Positions 15,897 through 25,068 of a DNA stretch of 64,000 nt are shown one piece after another. Made by a program: the position numbers and the translations under genes. Location of the stretch: NCBI RefSeq assembly GCF_026340975.1, contig NZ_JAPEOS010000001.1, positions 4,001,001-4,065,000 of the forward strand, in the 5' to 3' direction. The notes beneath the pieces are model-generated. The model had not been told where the DNA came from. It was given only the letters and a program-made list of their open reading frames with translations, and ran no database searches. Numbering within the stretch: position 1 is the stretch's first letter; each line of letters opens with the position of its first letter. The stretch is from Streptomyces sp. NBC_01214. GTDB taxonomy: Bacteria > Actinomycetota > Actinomycetes > Streptomycetales > Streptomycetaceae.

Positions 15897-16681
15897 CCGC
15901 GCCGGACGAGACGGCCGCGCCCGTGCCCGCGTCCGTGCCCGCGTCCGCGTCCGTGCCCGCGCCTGCGCCCGCGCCCCGTGTGGTGATCGCCGACGACCAG
16001 GACCTGGTCCGCACCGGCTTCCGGCTGATCCTGACCGCCCGCGGGATCGACGTGGTCGGCGTCGCCGCCGACGGCGTGGAGGCGGTCGCCGCGGTGCGCC
16101 GACTGCGCCCCGACGTCGTCCTCCTGGACATCCGGATGCCGAACATGGACGGCCTGGAGGCCGCCCGGCGCATCCTCGACGAAGCCCCGTACTGCCGGGT
16201 GATCATGCTGACCACCTTCGACCTCGACCAGTACGTGTACGCCGCCCTCGCCGCCGGGGCCAGCGGCTTCCTGCTCAAGGACGTCACCCCCGAACACCTC
16301 GCCGCCGCCGTCCGCCTGGTCGGCACGGGCGACGCGCTGCTCGCCCCGTCGATCACCCGCCGCCTGGTGGAGCGCTGCGGCCCGGGCGCGGGCGCCGCGG
16401 ACCCCGCGGCGGCGGACGCCGCCCGGCAGGAGCTGGCCGCGCTGACCCCGCGCGAACGCGAGGTGCTGACCCTGATGGGCCACGGGCTCTCCAACGCCGA
16501 GCTGGCCCGCGAGTTCACGCTGAGCGAGGCCACGGTGAAGACCCATGTGGCCCGCATCTTCGCGAAGTTGTCGCTGCGCGACCGGGCCCAGGCCGTCGTC
16601 CTCGCCTACGAGACGGGCCTGGTGACCCCCGGCTCGGTCACCGCCCCGCGTCTGGGACACCCTCCGTCGCCCGCGGGGTGA
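15893..16681 (+). CDS. Response regulator, NarL/FixJ family
   Basis: 262 residues. Receiver domain from about residue 28: acidic pocket DDQD, phospho-acceptor Asp in VVLLDIRMP near 80, then TTF and LLKD (Lys) near 132. LuxR-type HTH at about 185-245 (LTPREREVLTLMGHGLSNAELA). The first 28 residues are a Pro/Ala/Val tail made of repeated PVPAS units. GTG start overlaps the kinase stop. Probably regulates the divergent ABC exporter. Confidence 0.95.
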   Translation: MTAPDETAAPVPASVPASASVPAPAPAPRVVIADDQDLVRTGFRLILTARGIDVVGVAADGVEAVAAVRRLRPDVVLLDIRMPNMDGLEAARRILDEAPYCRVIMLTTFDLDQYVYAALAAGASGFLLKDVTPEHLAAAVRLVGTGDALLAPSITRRLVERCGPGAGAADPAAADAARQELAALTPREREVLTLMGHGLSNAELAREFTLSEATVKTHVARIFAKLSLRDRAQAVVLAYETGLVTPGSVTAPRLGHPPSPAG

Positions 16682-16697
16682 CGCGGCCGACGGACCG

Positions 16698-18035
16698 TCA
16701 GGGCACCAGCTCCAGCATCACGGCGCGCGGCAGCGAGGGGTTGCCCGCCGCTTCCTCAGCCACCCGGTGGTCCTCGTCCGCGAGCAGCCCGGTGATGGCC
16801 TCGGGCGGGAGCGCCGGGTGGGCGGCGGCCAGCGGCCGGGACGTACGGTCCGACAGGCAGGCGAGCAGGGCCGGGCCGGTCGCGTGGGGGTGCTTGGCGA
16901 CCTCCTTGAGCGCCTTGCGCACACCCGGTCGGTGCTGCGTCAGGTACTCCAGCAGCGGACCGGACGCGTCCGGGTTGGCGGCCACCGCGGCGAGGACCTG
17001 CACGCCGTGCCGCGCGACCATGGCCCGCAGCAGCTCCTCGGACAGGCCGGGGTGCCGTGCGACGGCCCTGACCACGGACGCGTCCGGATCGACCGCCAGC
17101 GCGTCGCGCAATTGCGGGGGCAGGTCGCGCCGCTGCGCCACGAGCATCCGTACGGCCGCGTGGCGGGAGCCGGCCAGCTCGGCGAGTTCGGCCGGCGTGG
17201 CGGCGGAGATCCGCGGCAGCGCGTTCCACGCCGCCCGGTCGCCGACGACGAGCTCGGCCAGCAGGTCGAGCGGCACGTGCGGATGCTCCGCGACGGCGCG
17301 CCGTACCTGGATCTCCGGATCGGCGGCCAGGACGCGGATCAGCTCCGGGCCGACCCCGGGGTTGCGCGCGTACGCGGCCCGGACCCCGTCGTTCGGGTCG
17401 GCGGCCAGTCGGGCGTAGAGCGCCTGTGGCAGATCGGTGCGCTCGGACAGCGCCCATTGCAGGGGTAGTTCGGGTTCCTCGGCCAGGGCGAGGACGGCTT
17501 CGAGCGGGGTGGTGGGGTTGAACGCCACCGCGATGCGGACCCGGGGGTCCGGGTGGTGAGCGAGGCGGGCGGTGACGGGTGACTCCGTCCAGCGGGCCAC
17601 TTCCTCGACCACGTCCACATCCGGGTCGGCGGCGAGCAGGTCCACGACGTCGGGCGGCAGGCCGGGGCAGGAAGCCAGCTTCCAGCGGATCTCGGCGTCC
17701 GGGTGCGCCGCGAGGAGACGGGGCCACTCGGGGTGCCCGCGGCCCTCGTCGATCAGGGCGATGGCCGCGTACGGCCAGGACACGGGATCCACGTCGGCGG
17801 CGGTGAGCGTCCCGCTGTAGGCGAGGGGCACGGCGGTGCTCCTCGCGTACGCGGCGAGCGCCAGCACCTGGTCGCGGCGCAGATCGGTGCGGTCGGTCAG
17901 ATCGTGGAGCAGTTCGTCGGCGTCGTCCCGGTCGGGGCAGGTCCCCGCCTCCTCCAGCGCGCGCGTCAGCAGTCGGTCGACCAGTTCGGGCGGCAGCGCC
18001 GGATTGGCTGCCAGTCCGCACAGAAGATGGTTCAA
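16698..18035 (-). CDS. Leucine-rich repeat variant (LRV) protein
   Basis: 445 residues composed of about 24-residue helical repeats of the form LAADPxxxVRxAVAxHPxxPLDLL, typical of LRV/HEAT-like solenoids that bind proteins or nucleic acids. At least twelve units are recognisable from residue 110 onward. The start is a TTG at 18035 overlapping the LysR stop (TTGA); GGAGAG lies 6 bases upstream, which supports this rare start. Coupling to LysR suggests a shared pathway; function unknown. Confidence 0.85.
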   Translation of the reverse strand: MNHLLCGLAANPALPPELVDRLLTRALEEAGTCPDRDDADELLHDLTDRTDLRRDQVLALAAYARSTAVPLAYSGTLTAADVDPVSWPYAAIALIDEGRGHPEWPRLLAAHPDAEIRWKLASCPGLPPDVVDLLAADPDVDVVEEVARWTESPVTARLAHHPDPRVRIAVAFNPTTPLEAVLALAEEPELPLQWALSERTDLPQALYARLAADPNDGVRAAYARNPGVGPELIRVLAADPEIQVRRAVAEHPHVPLDLLAELVVGDRAAWNALPRISAATPAELAELAGSRHAAVRMLVAQRRDLPPQLRDALAVDPDASVVRAVARHPGLSEELLRAMVARHGVQVLAAVAANPDASGPLLEYLTQHRPGVRKALKEVAKHPHATGPALLACLSDRTSRPLAAAHPALPPEAITGLLADEDHRVAEEAAGNPSLPRAVMLELVP

Positions 18036-18955
18036 GGGCGCTCTCCGGTCGGCGTGTGGGTCGAGGCGGCGGCAGCGGTCAGGGCTGCGGCGAACGCCTG
18101 GGCAGGGGGGTGCGGGCGCCGCCGTCGGGGGAGGACCAGCCCGATGTGCCGGGTGGGACGCGGGGGTTCGATGCGGACCGCGATCAACTCCCCTGTCGTG
18201 GACAGCGAGACGTGCGGGACCAGGGAGACCCCGACCCCGGCTGCGACCAGGGTCTGTGCGAAGAAGTAGTCGGTGGTGGAGGCGGCCACCCGGAGGTCGA
18301 AGCCGGCGAGCTCCGCGTACCGGCGCAGGAAGCCCTCCGTCTTGAGGCAGCCCAGCACCCAGCGGTCGGAAGCCAGTTCGGCCAGACCCACCGACGGCCG
18401 GTCCGCGAGACGGTGGCCGGGCGGCAGCACCAGCCAGAGCGGATCCTCCATCAGCGGAACCCAGTCGAGCCCCGGGCGTTCACCCGGGCGGACGGGCGGC
18501 GGCCCGTCGAAGTGGTAGGCCAGCGCGAGATCGGCCGCTCCGCCGCGCACCATCGCCGCCGCGCCCTCCGGCTCGCTCTCCAGCACCGTCAGCTCCACCT
18601 CCGGATGCGTCTCCACGAACCGGGGCAGCGCCGCGGGCAGCAGGTGCCGGCCCCCGCTGGTGAAGGTGGCGACGGTGAGGCGCGGCCGCTCCGCCGTGAG
18701 CCGGTCGATCGCGTGGCGGACCTGGTCCAGCTCGGCGGAGATCGACTCGGCGGCCTCCACCAGCAGCCGGCCGGGCTCGGTGAGGGTGACCCCGCGCGTG
18801 CTGCGCACCGCCACCGGGTGGCCGACCGCGCGCTCCAGCGCCGCGATGTGCTGCGAGACGGCCGACGGGGTCAACAGCAGGGCGCCGGCGGCCCGGTTGA
18901 AGCTGCCGTGCTCGGCCACCGCCCGAAGGACGCGCAGCCGGTGCACATCGATCAT
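18032..18955 (-). CDS. LysR-family transcriptional regulator
   Basis: 307 residues. HTH at about 1-60 (RVLRAVAEHGSFNRAA, then TPSAVSQHIAALE), then a periplasmic-binding-like co-inducer domain. The ATG at 18955 is divergent from the NAD-dependent epimerase/reductase gene at 19028, only 72 bp away, so that gene is the likely target. Stop overlaps the LRV gene. Confidence 0.95.
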   Translation of the reverse strand: MIDVHRLRVLRAVAEHGSFNRAAGALLLTPSAVSQHIAALERAVGHPVAVRSTRGVTLTEPGRLLVEAAESISAELDQVRHAIDRLTAERPRLTVATFTSGGRHLLPAALPRFVETHPEVELTVLESEPEGAAAMVRGGAADLALAYHFDGPPPVRPGERPGLDWVPLMEDPLWLVLPPGHRLADRPSVGLAELASDRWVLGCLKTEGFLRRYAELAGFDLRVAASTTDYFFAQTLVAAGVGVSLVPHVSLSTTGELIAVRIEPPRPTRHIGLVLPRRRRPHPPAQAFAAALTAAAASTHTPTGERP

Positions 18956-19027
18956 CAGTTTTCCTTACGATGCGTTCAGCGGCTGGTCGGTTCCGCTGGG
19001 GGACGATACAGCGGCACAGTCGAACGC

Positions 19028-20017
19028 ATGAAGCGAATTCTTGTCATCGGCGGCAGCCGGTACTTCGGAAAGGCCCTGGTGACCCGGGCGCGCGAGGCGG
19101 GCGACGAGGTGACCGTCCTCAACCGGGGCTCCGGCGCACCTCCACGCGGCGTGGACCGCCTGGTCGCCGACCGCGACGACGAGGAAGCGCTGCGGGCAGC
19201 ACTGGGCCGGCGCGAGTTCGACGTCGTCGTGGACCAGGTCTGCTACACACCGCTCCAGGCCGCCGTCGCCCGACGGGTGTTCGCCGGGCGGACCGGGCGC
19301 TACGTCATGACCTCGACGATGGAGGTCTACGACCCGGCCACGCTCCCCGCCGGTCCCGTCGGCCCGGGTCCCGTGGGCCCCGTCCCCGCCCCTGCCGTCC
19401 CCGCCCCTGCCGTACCCGTCCCCGCCGTCCCCGTCCCGGTCACCGAGGCGTCGCTCGACCCCGCGCGGCTGCCGCTCCCGGGGGCTGCGGGCCGCGCCCC
19501 CGGGCCCTGGCCCGCGTACGTCTACGCCGAAGGGAAACGGCAGGCCGAGGCCGTCTTCCTGCGGGACCCGGCCTTCCCGTACGTCAGCGTGCGCGCCGCG
19601 CACGTCCTCGGCGGCGGCCCGGCGGAGTTCACCGGGCGGCTCGCGCACTACGTGGAGCGGATCGCGGCCGGGACCCCCGTCGACGTCCACAAAGCCCCGT
19701 ACGCCACCTCGTTCATCCATCACCACGAGATGGCCGAATTTCTGCACTGGACGGCGGGACAGACCTTCACCGGGCCCGTCAACGCGGCCTCGCACGGCGC
19801 GCCCGACGTGCTCGCGCTCTGCGAGGCGGTGGCGGAGCGGGTCGGGCGACGGCCGCGGTACCGGGTGGTCGGGGCGGGCGCCGCCGCCTCGCCCTTCTCC
19901 TTCGACCGCGCCTACGCCATGGACAACGGCCGGGCCTCGGCCCTGGGCTTCGGCTCCGGTCACGTCGCCGACTGGCTGCCCGGGGCGATCACCGAGACCG
20001 CCGCTGCCGCCGGCTGA
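19028..20017 (+). CDS. NAD-dependent epimerase/reductase (extended SDR-like)
   Basis: 329 residues with an N-terminal Rossmann motif GGSRYFG (residues 8-14) and a YxxxK-type site (YAEGKRQAE) near 160, placing it among atypical or extended short-chain dehydrogenases, similar to those annotated as NAD-dependent epimerase/dehydratase. A Pro-Ala-Val insertion of about 25 residues (tandem PVPAPAVPAP units) interrupts the fold near 118-140. Substrate unknown. Divergent from LysR; convergent with the GntR gene, 5 bp away. Confidence 0.85.
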   Translation: MKRILVIGGSRYFGKALVTRAREAGDEVTVLNRGSGAPPRGVDRLVADRDDEEALRAALGRREFDVVVDQVCYTPLQAAVARRVFAGRTGRYVMTSTMEVYDPATLPAGPVGPGPVGPVPAPAVPAPAVPVPAVPVPVTEASLDPARLPLPGAAGRAPGPWPAYVYAEGKRQAEAVFLRDPAFPYVSVRAAHVLGGGPAEFTGRLAHYVERIAAGTPVDVHKAPYATSFIHHHEMAEFLHWTAGQTFTGPVNAASHGAPDVLALCEAVAERVGRRPRYRVVGAGAAASPFSFDRAYAMDNGRASALGFGSGHVADWLPGAITETAAAAG

Positions 20018-20022
20018 TGCGG

Positions 20023-20781
20023 TCACTGGTCTCCGACGCGCCGCTCCAAGGGAGTTGCTACCGATGAGTTGCTCACACTGAAGGTCACGCTGCCGGCCCG
20101 GTACCGGTCGTCGGACCACTCGATCGGGCGGCCGGTGGCCGTCGCGGAGACGTGCCGCTGGCGCAGCAGCGGGCTACCGCGCCGGATCTCCAGCAGCCGG
20201 GCGTCCTCGCTGCCGGCCGGAAGCGCGTCGATGAGGTGCTCGCCGTAGTGGGCGGTGACCCCGGAACCCTCGGCCAGGCTGTCCATGACGGAGCGGCAGT
20301 CCACCGGCAGTGCCTCGACGGCCGCCGCGACCCAGTCGGCGTAGGCGGTCCGCTCCACCATGGTGGGCTCCCCGTCGAGCAGCCGCAGCCGCAGTACGGC
20401 CAGGACCTCCGTACCGGGGGCCAGCGCGAGCCGGTCCGCCTCCTCGGCCGTGGCGGGCCTGCGGGTGCGCGACAGGAAGCGGCTGGCGGCCCGGTGGCCG
20501 AGCCCCTCGGCCCACTGGGCGAAGCTGTTCAGCTCGCCGAAGCTGTGCCTGCGCTCCCGGCGCAGGACGATGCGCCGCGCGCCCTGGCGGGAGCCGATCA
20601 GCCCCTCCGCGGCGAGGGTGGCGACCGCCTGGCGGACCGTCCCGCGCGATGCGGACCAGTGCGCCGCCAGGTCGCTCTCCGAGGGCAGGTGCGCCCCCAC
20701 GGGGAGCTCGCCCGAGAGGATCTCCCGGCGCAGCGCCTCGGCGATCTCCAGGTACCTGGCCGTGCCCGCGCTCGTACTCAT
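20023..20781 (-). CDS. GntR/HutC-family regulator (UTRA domain)
   Basis: 252 residues from the ATG at 20781. GntR winged HTH at about 8-75 (EILSGELPVGAHLPSESDLA, then SRGTVRQAVATLAAEGLI) followed by a UTRA effector domain (about 95-240). HutC-type regulators respond to small metabolites, often sugar phosphates or phosphonates. Divergent from the ABC importer operon; the dyad ACTTGT-TCAG-ACAAGT in the shared promoter gap fits this family. Confidence 0.93.
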   Translation of the reverse strand: MSTSAGTARYLEIAEALRREILSGELPVGAHLPSESDLAAHWSASRGTVRQAVATLAAEGLIGSRQGARRIVLRRERRHSFGELNSFAQWAEGLGHRAASRFLSRTRRPATAEEADRLALAPGTEVLAVLRLRLLDGEPTMVERTAYADWVAAAVEALPVDCRSVMDSLAEGSGVTAHYGEHLIDALPAGSEDARLLEIRRGSPLLRQRHVSATATGRPIEWSDDRYRAGSVTFSVSNSSVATPLERRVGDQ

Positions 20782-20970
20782 GCCCTTCGCCCCCTGCTGG
20801 CCGTGTTCCGGCGGTGCCGTGCCGGAATCGCTGTGCACCGGTCTCCCATGATCATCCCAACAGGTTCTGTCACGACTCCTTCCGGTCATTCTTCTCTCTT
20901 CCTCGAGACGTGCTCCGGGCGACAGGCGCCGTTCACCGTCCGTACAGCGGGCCCGGGCGAACTGGAGCCA

Positions 20971-20986
20971 ACTTGTTCAGACAAGT
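20971..20986. promoter_or_regulatory. Candidate GntR/HutC operator
   Basis: ACTTGT (20971-20976) and ACAAGT (20981-20986) form a perfect inverted repeat around TCAG, 29 bases before the start of the binding-protein gene. The shape matches HutC-subfamily operators (CTTGTnnnnACAAG). Confidence 0.72.
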
Positions 20987-21014
20987 GAATCCACCTTCGT
21001 CTCCGGGAGAGACC

Positions 21015-22178
21015 GTGCTCAGTTCCTCCGCCCGTCGCGGTGCGGCCGTTCTGCTCAGCGCCGCCGTACTCACCACGCTCAGCGCGTGTGGTGCCGCACC
21101 CGACCAGAAGTCCGGCGGCGCCGACGGCGCCAAGAACGGCGTGCAGCCGGGCGCCGCGACCTCGGTCGCCGACTTCGGCTCCTTGGAGGCCCTCGCCGCC
21201 GCCGCGCAGAAGGAGGGCGAGCTCAACGTGATCGCGCTGCCGCCGGACTGGGCGAACTACGGCGAGATCATCAAGGCCTTCGAGGCCAAGTACAAGATCA
21301 AGGTGAACAGCGAGAACCCGGACGCCTCCAGCTCCGACGAGATCGCCGCCGTCAAGTCCCGCAAGGGCCAGAAGCGCGCCCCCGACGTCCTGGACCTCGG
21401 GATCGCCTTCGCCCGCAGCGGCGCGGCCGAGAACCTCTTCGCCCCGTACAAGGTCACCGCCTGGGACAAGATCCCCGCCGGCCAGAAGGACGCCGACGGC
21501 CGCTGGACCAACGACTACGGCGGCTACATCTCCATCGGCTGCGACGCCGCCCGCATCCCCACTTGCCCGCAGACCTTCGCCGATCTCCTCAAGCCCGAGT
21601 ACAAGGGCAAGGTCGCCCTCAACGGCAACCCCACCAAGTCCGGTTCGGCCTTCGGCGGCGTCTACGCGGCGGCCCTCGCCAACAAGGGCTCCTTCGCCGA
21701 CATCCAGCCCGGCATCGACTTCTTCGGGCAGCTGAAGAAGTCCGGGAACTTCATCCCGGTCGAGTCCACCCCGGCGACCGTCGAGAAGGGCGAGACGCCC
21801 ATCTCCATCGACTGGGACTACCTGAACGCCGGCTACGCCGACCAGTTCAAGGGCAAGGGCGTCGACTGGAAGGTCGCCGTCCCCACCGACGGCGTCTACG
21901 CCCAGTACTACTCGCAGGCCATCAACAAGGAGGCCCCGAACCCGGCGGCCGCCCGCCTGTGGCTGGAGTTCCTCTACAGCGCCGAAGGCCAGAACCTGTG
22001 GCTCAAGGGGTACGCCCGCCCGGTCCTGCTCCCCGGCATGACCCAGGACGGCACCGCCGACCAGGCCGCCGTCGCCAAGCTCCCGCAGGTCCAGGGCACC
22101 CCGACCTTCCCCGCCTCCGAGGAGCTCGACAAGGCCAAGGCCACCCTCGCCGAGAAGTGGGACAAGGCCCTCTCCTGA
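21015..22178 (+). CDS. ABC transporter substrate-binding lipoprotein
   Basis: 387 residues. Start is the GTG at 21015 with GGGAGAG upstream. A signal peptide with lipobox LSAC (Cys near residue 23) anchors it outside the membrane. The fold is a bacterial extracellular solute-binding protein of the iron/polyamine/2-aminoethylphosphonate class (segments ELNVIALPPDWANYGEII, then YYSQAINKEAPNPAAARLW). Followed directly by two permeases, an ATPase and a HAD phosphatase. Substrate inferred to be a small phosphorylated or anionic compound. Confidence 0.92.
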   Translation: MLSSSARRGAAVLLSAAVLTTLSACGAAPDQKSGGADGAKNGVQPGAATSVADFGSLEALAAAAQKEGELNVIALPPDWANYGEIIKAFEAKYKIKVNSENPDASSSDEIAAVKSRKGQKRAPDVLDLGIAFARSGAAENLFAPYKVTAWDKIPAGQKDADGRWTNDYGGYISIGCDAARIPTCPQTFADLLKPEYKGKVALNGNPTKSGSAFGGVYAAALANKGSFADIQPGIDFFGQLKKSGNFIPVESTPATVEKGETPISIDWDYLNAGYADQFKGKGVDWKVAVPTDGVYAQYYSQAINKEAPNPAAARLWLEFLYSAEGQNLWLKGYARPVLLPGMTQDGTADQAAVAKLPQVQGTPTFPASEELDKAKATLAEKWDKALS

Positions 22179-22269
22179 TGTCCTCCACCACCGACCCCCG
22201 CGCACCTGGCTCGCGACCCTCCCGCTGCTCACCTTCACCGGACTCTGCTTCGGCATCCCGCTCGGCGCC

Positions 22270-23031
22270 ATGGCCTACGGCGCGGTCACCCGCACCGACC
22301 CGACGAGCGGCGCCACCCGGGTGACCGGTGAGCACCTCGCGCGCTCCCTCCAGGGCCCCTACCTCGGCTCCCTCATCGGCAGCGTCCAGCTCTCCGCCCT
22401 CACCGCACTCGTCGGCGGCGTCCTGGGCGTGGTGATCGCCCAGGCCGTGGTCACCTCCCGCTCCGCCGGCCTGCGCAGCGCCGCGCTGACCGCCTCCGGG
22501 GTGCTCGCCAACTTCGGCGGCGTACCGCTGGCGTTCGCCTTCATCGCCACCGTCGGGATCTCCGGCGTCGTCACCCAGCTCGCCGACCTCACCGAACTCG
22601 GCTGGAACCTGTACTCCTTCACCGGCCTCACCGTGGTCTACCTGTACTTCCTGATCCCGCTGATGGTGCTGGTGATCGCCCCGGCGCTGGACGGACTGCG
22701 CCCGCAATGGCGCGAGGCCGCGCAGAGCAGCGGAGCCACCGCACGGCAGTTCTGGCGCCACGTCGGCCTGCCCGTGCTCGCGCCCTCCCTGCTCGGCGGT
22801 TTCGTGCTGCTCTTCGGCACGGCCTTCGCCGCCCACGCCACGGCCGCGGCCCTCGTCGGCGGCTCCGTCCCCCTGGTCACGCTCAAGATCGCGGACGCGC
22901 TGTCCGGGAACGTGCTCACCGGCCAGGAGAACGTGGCGCTGGCCCTCGGCCTCGACATGATCCTGATCGCCGGCCTGGTCATGGCCGTCTACCTGCCCCT
23001 CCAGCGACGGAGCGCCCGATGGCTGCGATGA
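22270..23031 (+). CDS. ABC transporter permease 1, probably frameshifted at start
   Basis: 253 residues from the ATG at 22270, with five helices and the EAA-loop REAAQSSGATARQFWRHVGLP near residue 150. This start removes the first helix: the same frame is open upstream from 22201 and encodes a clean membrane segment (TWLATLPLLTFTGLCFGIPL) with no start codon. A good start does exist at 22178, overlapping the binding-protein stop (TGATG), but in another frame. One extra C in the run of five C at 22195-22199 would join MSSTTDP to that helix. So either a real 1-base deletion or a sequencing error. Partner of the permease at 23019. Confidence 0.85.
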   Translation: MAYGAVTRTDPTSGATRVTGEHLARSLQGPYLGSLIGSVQLSALTALVGGVLGVVIAQAVVTSRSAGLRSAALTASGVLANFGGVPLAFAFIATVGISGVVTQLADLTELGWNLYSFTGLTVVYLYFLIPLMVLVIAPALDGLRPQWREAAQSSGATARQFWRHVGLPVLAPSLLGGFVLLFGTAFAAHATAAALVGGSVPLVTLKIADALSGNVLTGQENVALALGLDMILIAGLVMAVYLPLQRRSARWLR

Positions 23032-23960
23032 CCCCGACCACCCGGTACTCCGACGGCGCCCGGGACACCGGGGAACCGCAGACCGGGGCCCCGGTGCGGA
23101 CCCCGGCCCGCCGGCCAAACCGGCCACGCCCCACGATCTGGCGCGGAGCCGTCCTCGCCCTCACCGGCGCCTACTTCCTCGTCCCGCTCGTCGCCTCCTT
23201 CGTCTTCACCGTGCACGTGCCCGGCCACGGCATCACCTTCGAGGCGTACACCGAGCTGCTCTCCGCCGACGGCTTCACCGAGAGCCTGCTGCTCTCCCTG
23301 GGCCTCGCCGCCGCGACCATCGCACTGTCGCTGCTGCTCGCCGTACCCGCGCTGGTGGCCGTACGCATCGGCTCCCCGCGGCTGCGCCCGGTCGTCGAGG
23401 TCATGTGCATGCTGCCGCTGGTGGTGCCGCCGATCGCGCTGGTCACCGGCATCACCACCGTGCTGCGCTGGGGACCCGAACACCTGTCGCGGACCCCGCT
23501 CTACCAGACCTTCATCGCCGTCCAGAACGAGCGGTTCCCCGTCGTCCTGGTCCTCGCCTACACGGTCCTGGCGCTCCCCTTCGTCTACCGCTCGCTCGAC
23601 GCCGGCCTGCGCGCCGTCGACGTGCCGACCCTGGTCGAGGCCGCCCGCAGTTGCGGCGCGAGCTGGCCGTACGTCGTCCTGCGCGTACTGCTGCCGAACC
23701 TGCGGGCCTCCCTCGCCGGCGCCGCCTTCCTCACCCTGGCCCTGGTGCTCGGCGAGTTCACCATCGCCTCCCTCCTCGGGTTCCAGCCCTTCGCGGTGTG
23801 GATCGTCTCGATCTCCGGAGCGCAGGCCCGGATGTCGGTGGCCGTCTCCATCCTCAGCCTCCTGATCACCTGGCTGCTGCTGATCGCCCTCTCCCGGGCC
23901 GGGACCACCCCCTCCACGGCCGCGGCCGCACCCGCCACCACCTCCCGCAAGGAGTCCTGA
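23019..23960 (+). CDS. ABC transporter permease 2
   Basis: 313 residues, binding-protein-dependent transport inner-membrane component with about six helices; EAA motif VEAARSCGASWPYVVLRVLLPN near residue 207. Start ATG 23019 has GGAG 6 bases upstream; the ATG at 23028 (ATGA overlap with permease 1) is an alternative. A 37-residue polar N-terminal tail precedes helix 1. Forms the membrane channel with permease 1. Confidence 0.92.
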   Translation: MAAMTPTTRYSDGARDTGEPQTGAPVRTPARRPNRPRPTIWRGAVLALTGAYFLVPLVASFVFTVHVPGHGITFEAYTELLSADGFTESLLLSLGLAAATIALSLLLAVPALVAVRIGSPRLRPVVEVMCMLPLVVPPIALVTGITTVLRWGPEHLSRTPLYQTFIAVQNERFPVVLVLAYTVLALPFVYRSLDAGLRAVDVPTLVEAARSCGASWPYVVLRVLLPNLRASLAGAAFLTLALVLGEFTIASLLGFQPFAVWIVSISGAQARMSVAVSILSLLITWLLLIALSRAGTTPSTAAAAPATTSRKES

Positions 23961-23964
23961 GTCC

Positions 23965-25068
23965 ATGTCCACCACGCCCACCACCCTTCCCGCGGCCAGG
24001 AAGCCGGCGGATCCCGACCGGCCCGCGGGCGCGCGCGTCGAGTTCCGCGGCCTGCGCCGGGCGTTCGGGTCCACCGTCGCCCTCGACGGGCTCGACCTCA
24101 CCGTCGAACCCGGTGAACTCCTCGCCCTGCTCGGCCCGTCCGGCTGCGGGAAGACCACCGCCCTGCGCGTCGTCGCCGGTTTCGAGCAGCCCGACTCCGG
24201 CGAGGTCCTCGTCGACGGACAGGACATCACCCGGGTCCCGGCCAACCGCCGCGACGCCGGCATGGTCTTCCAGTCCTACAGCCTCTTCCCGAACCTGAGC
24301 GCCCGCGACAACGTGGCCTTCGGCCTGCGCGTGCGCAAGGTCGGCGCGGCCGAGCGCCGCGAGCGCGCCGCCGAACTCCTCGACCTGGTGGGCCTGCCCG
24401 ACCACGGCGACCGCTACCCGCACCAGATGTCCGGCGGGCAGCAGCAGCGCGTCGCCCTCGCCCGCGCCCTCGCCCTGCGCCCGCGCGTGCTCCTGCTCGA
24501 CGAGCCGCTCTCCGCGCTCGACGCCAAGGTACGGGCGAACCTGCGCGAGGAGATCCGGCGCCTGCAGCTCTCCCTCGGCATCACCACCGTCTTCGTCACC
24601 CACGACCAGGAGGAAGCCCTGTCGATGGCCGACCGGGTCGCCGTCCTGAACGCCGGGAAGCTGGAGCAGTGCGCCGCTCCGGCCGAGTTGTACGACCGCC
24701 CGGCCACCCCCTTCGTCGCCGAGTTCGTCGGCACGATGAACCGGCTGCCCGGACGGCTCACCGACTCCGGCCTCGTGGAGGTGGCGGGCGTACGCCTGCC
24801 CGTCGACGGCCCGGTCCCCACGACGCCGCAGGTGCAGGTCCTCGTACGCCCCGAGAACGTCACCGTCACCGCGGACGCCGAGGGCACGGCCACCGTGGTC
24901 TCCGCCTCCTTCCTCGGCTCCGTCACCCGGCTCCACCTGGAACTGCCGGGCGGGGTGGGCGTCAAGGCGGACCTTCCCTCGCGGGACGCGGGAGCGCTGG
25001 TGCCGGGAGCGCGCGCCGCCGTGGGACTGGCCGAGCGGCCGGTGCTCGTCGTGGCCGGGTCCGCGTGA
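23965..25068 (+). CDS. ABC importer ATPase with TOBE domain
   Basis: 367 residues. Walker A GPSGCGKTT near residue 57, Q-loop FQSY near 101, signature SGGQQQR near 155, Walker B LLLDEP near 179, H-loop VTHDQEEA near 212, and a C-terminal TOBE domain (about 290-365). CUT2/PotA/FbpC-like importer ATPase energising the two permeases. Stop overlaps the HAD gene (GTGA). Confidence 0.96.
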   Translation: MSTTPTTLPAARKPADPDRPAGARVEFRGLRRAFGSTVALDGLDLTVEPGELLALLGPSGCGKTTALRVVAGFEQPDSGEVLVDGQDITRVPANRRDAGMVFQSYSLFPNLSARDNVAFGLRVRKVGAAERRERAAELLDLVGLPDHGDRYPHQMSGGQQQRVALARALALRPRVLLLDEPLSALDAKVRANLREEIRRLQLSLGITTVFVTHDQEEALSMADRVAVLNAGKLEQCAAPAELYDRPATPFVAEFVGTMNRLPGRLTDSGLVEVAGVRLPVDGPVPTTPQVQVLVRPENVTVTADAEGTATVVSASFLGSVTRLHLELPGGVGVKADLPSRDAGALVPGARAAVGLAERPVLVVAGSA

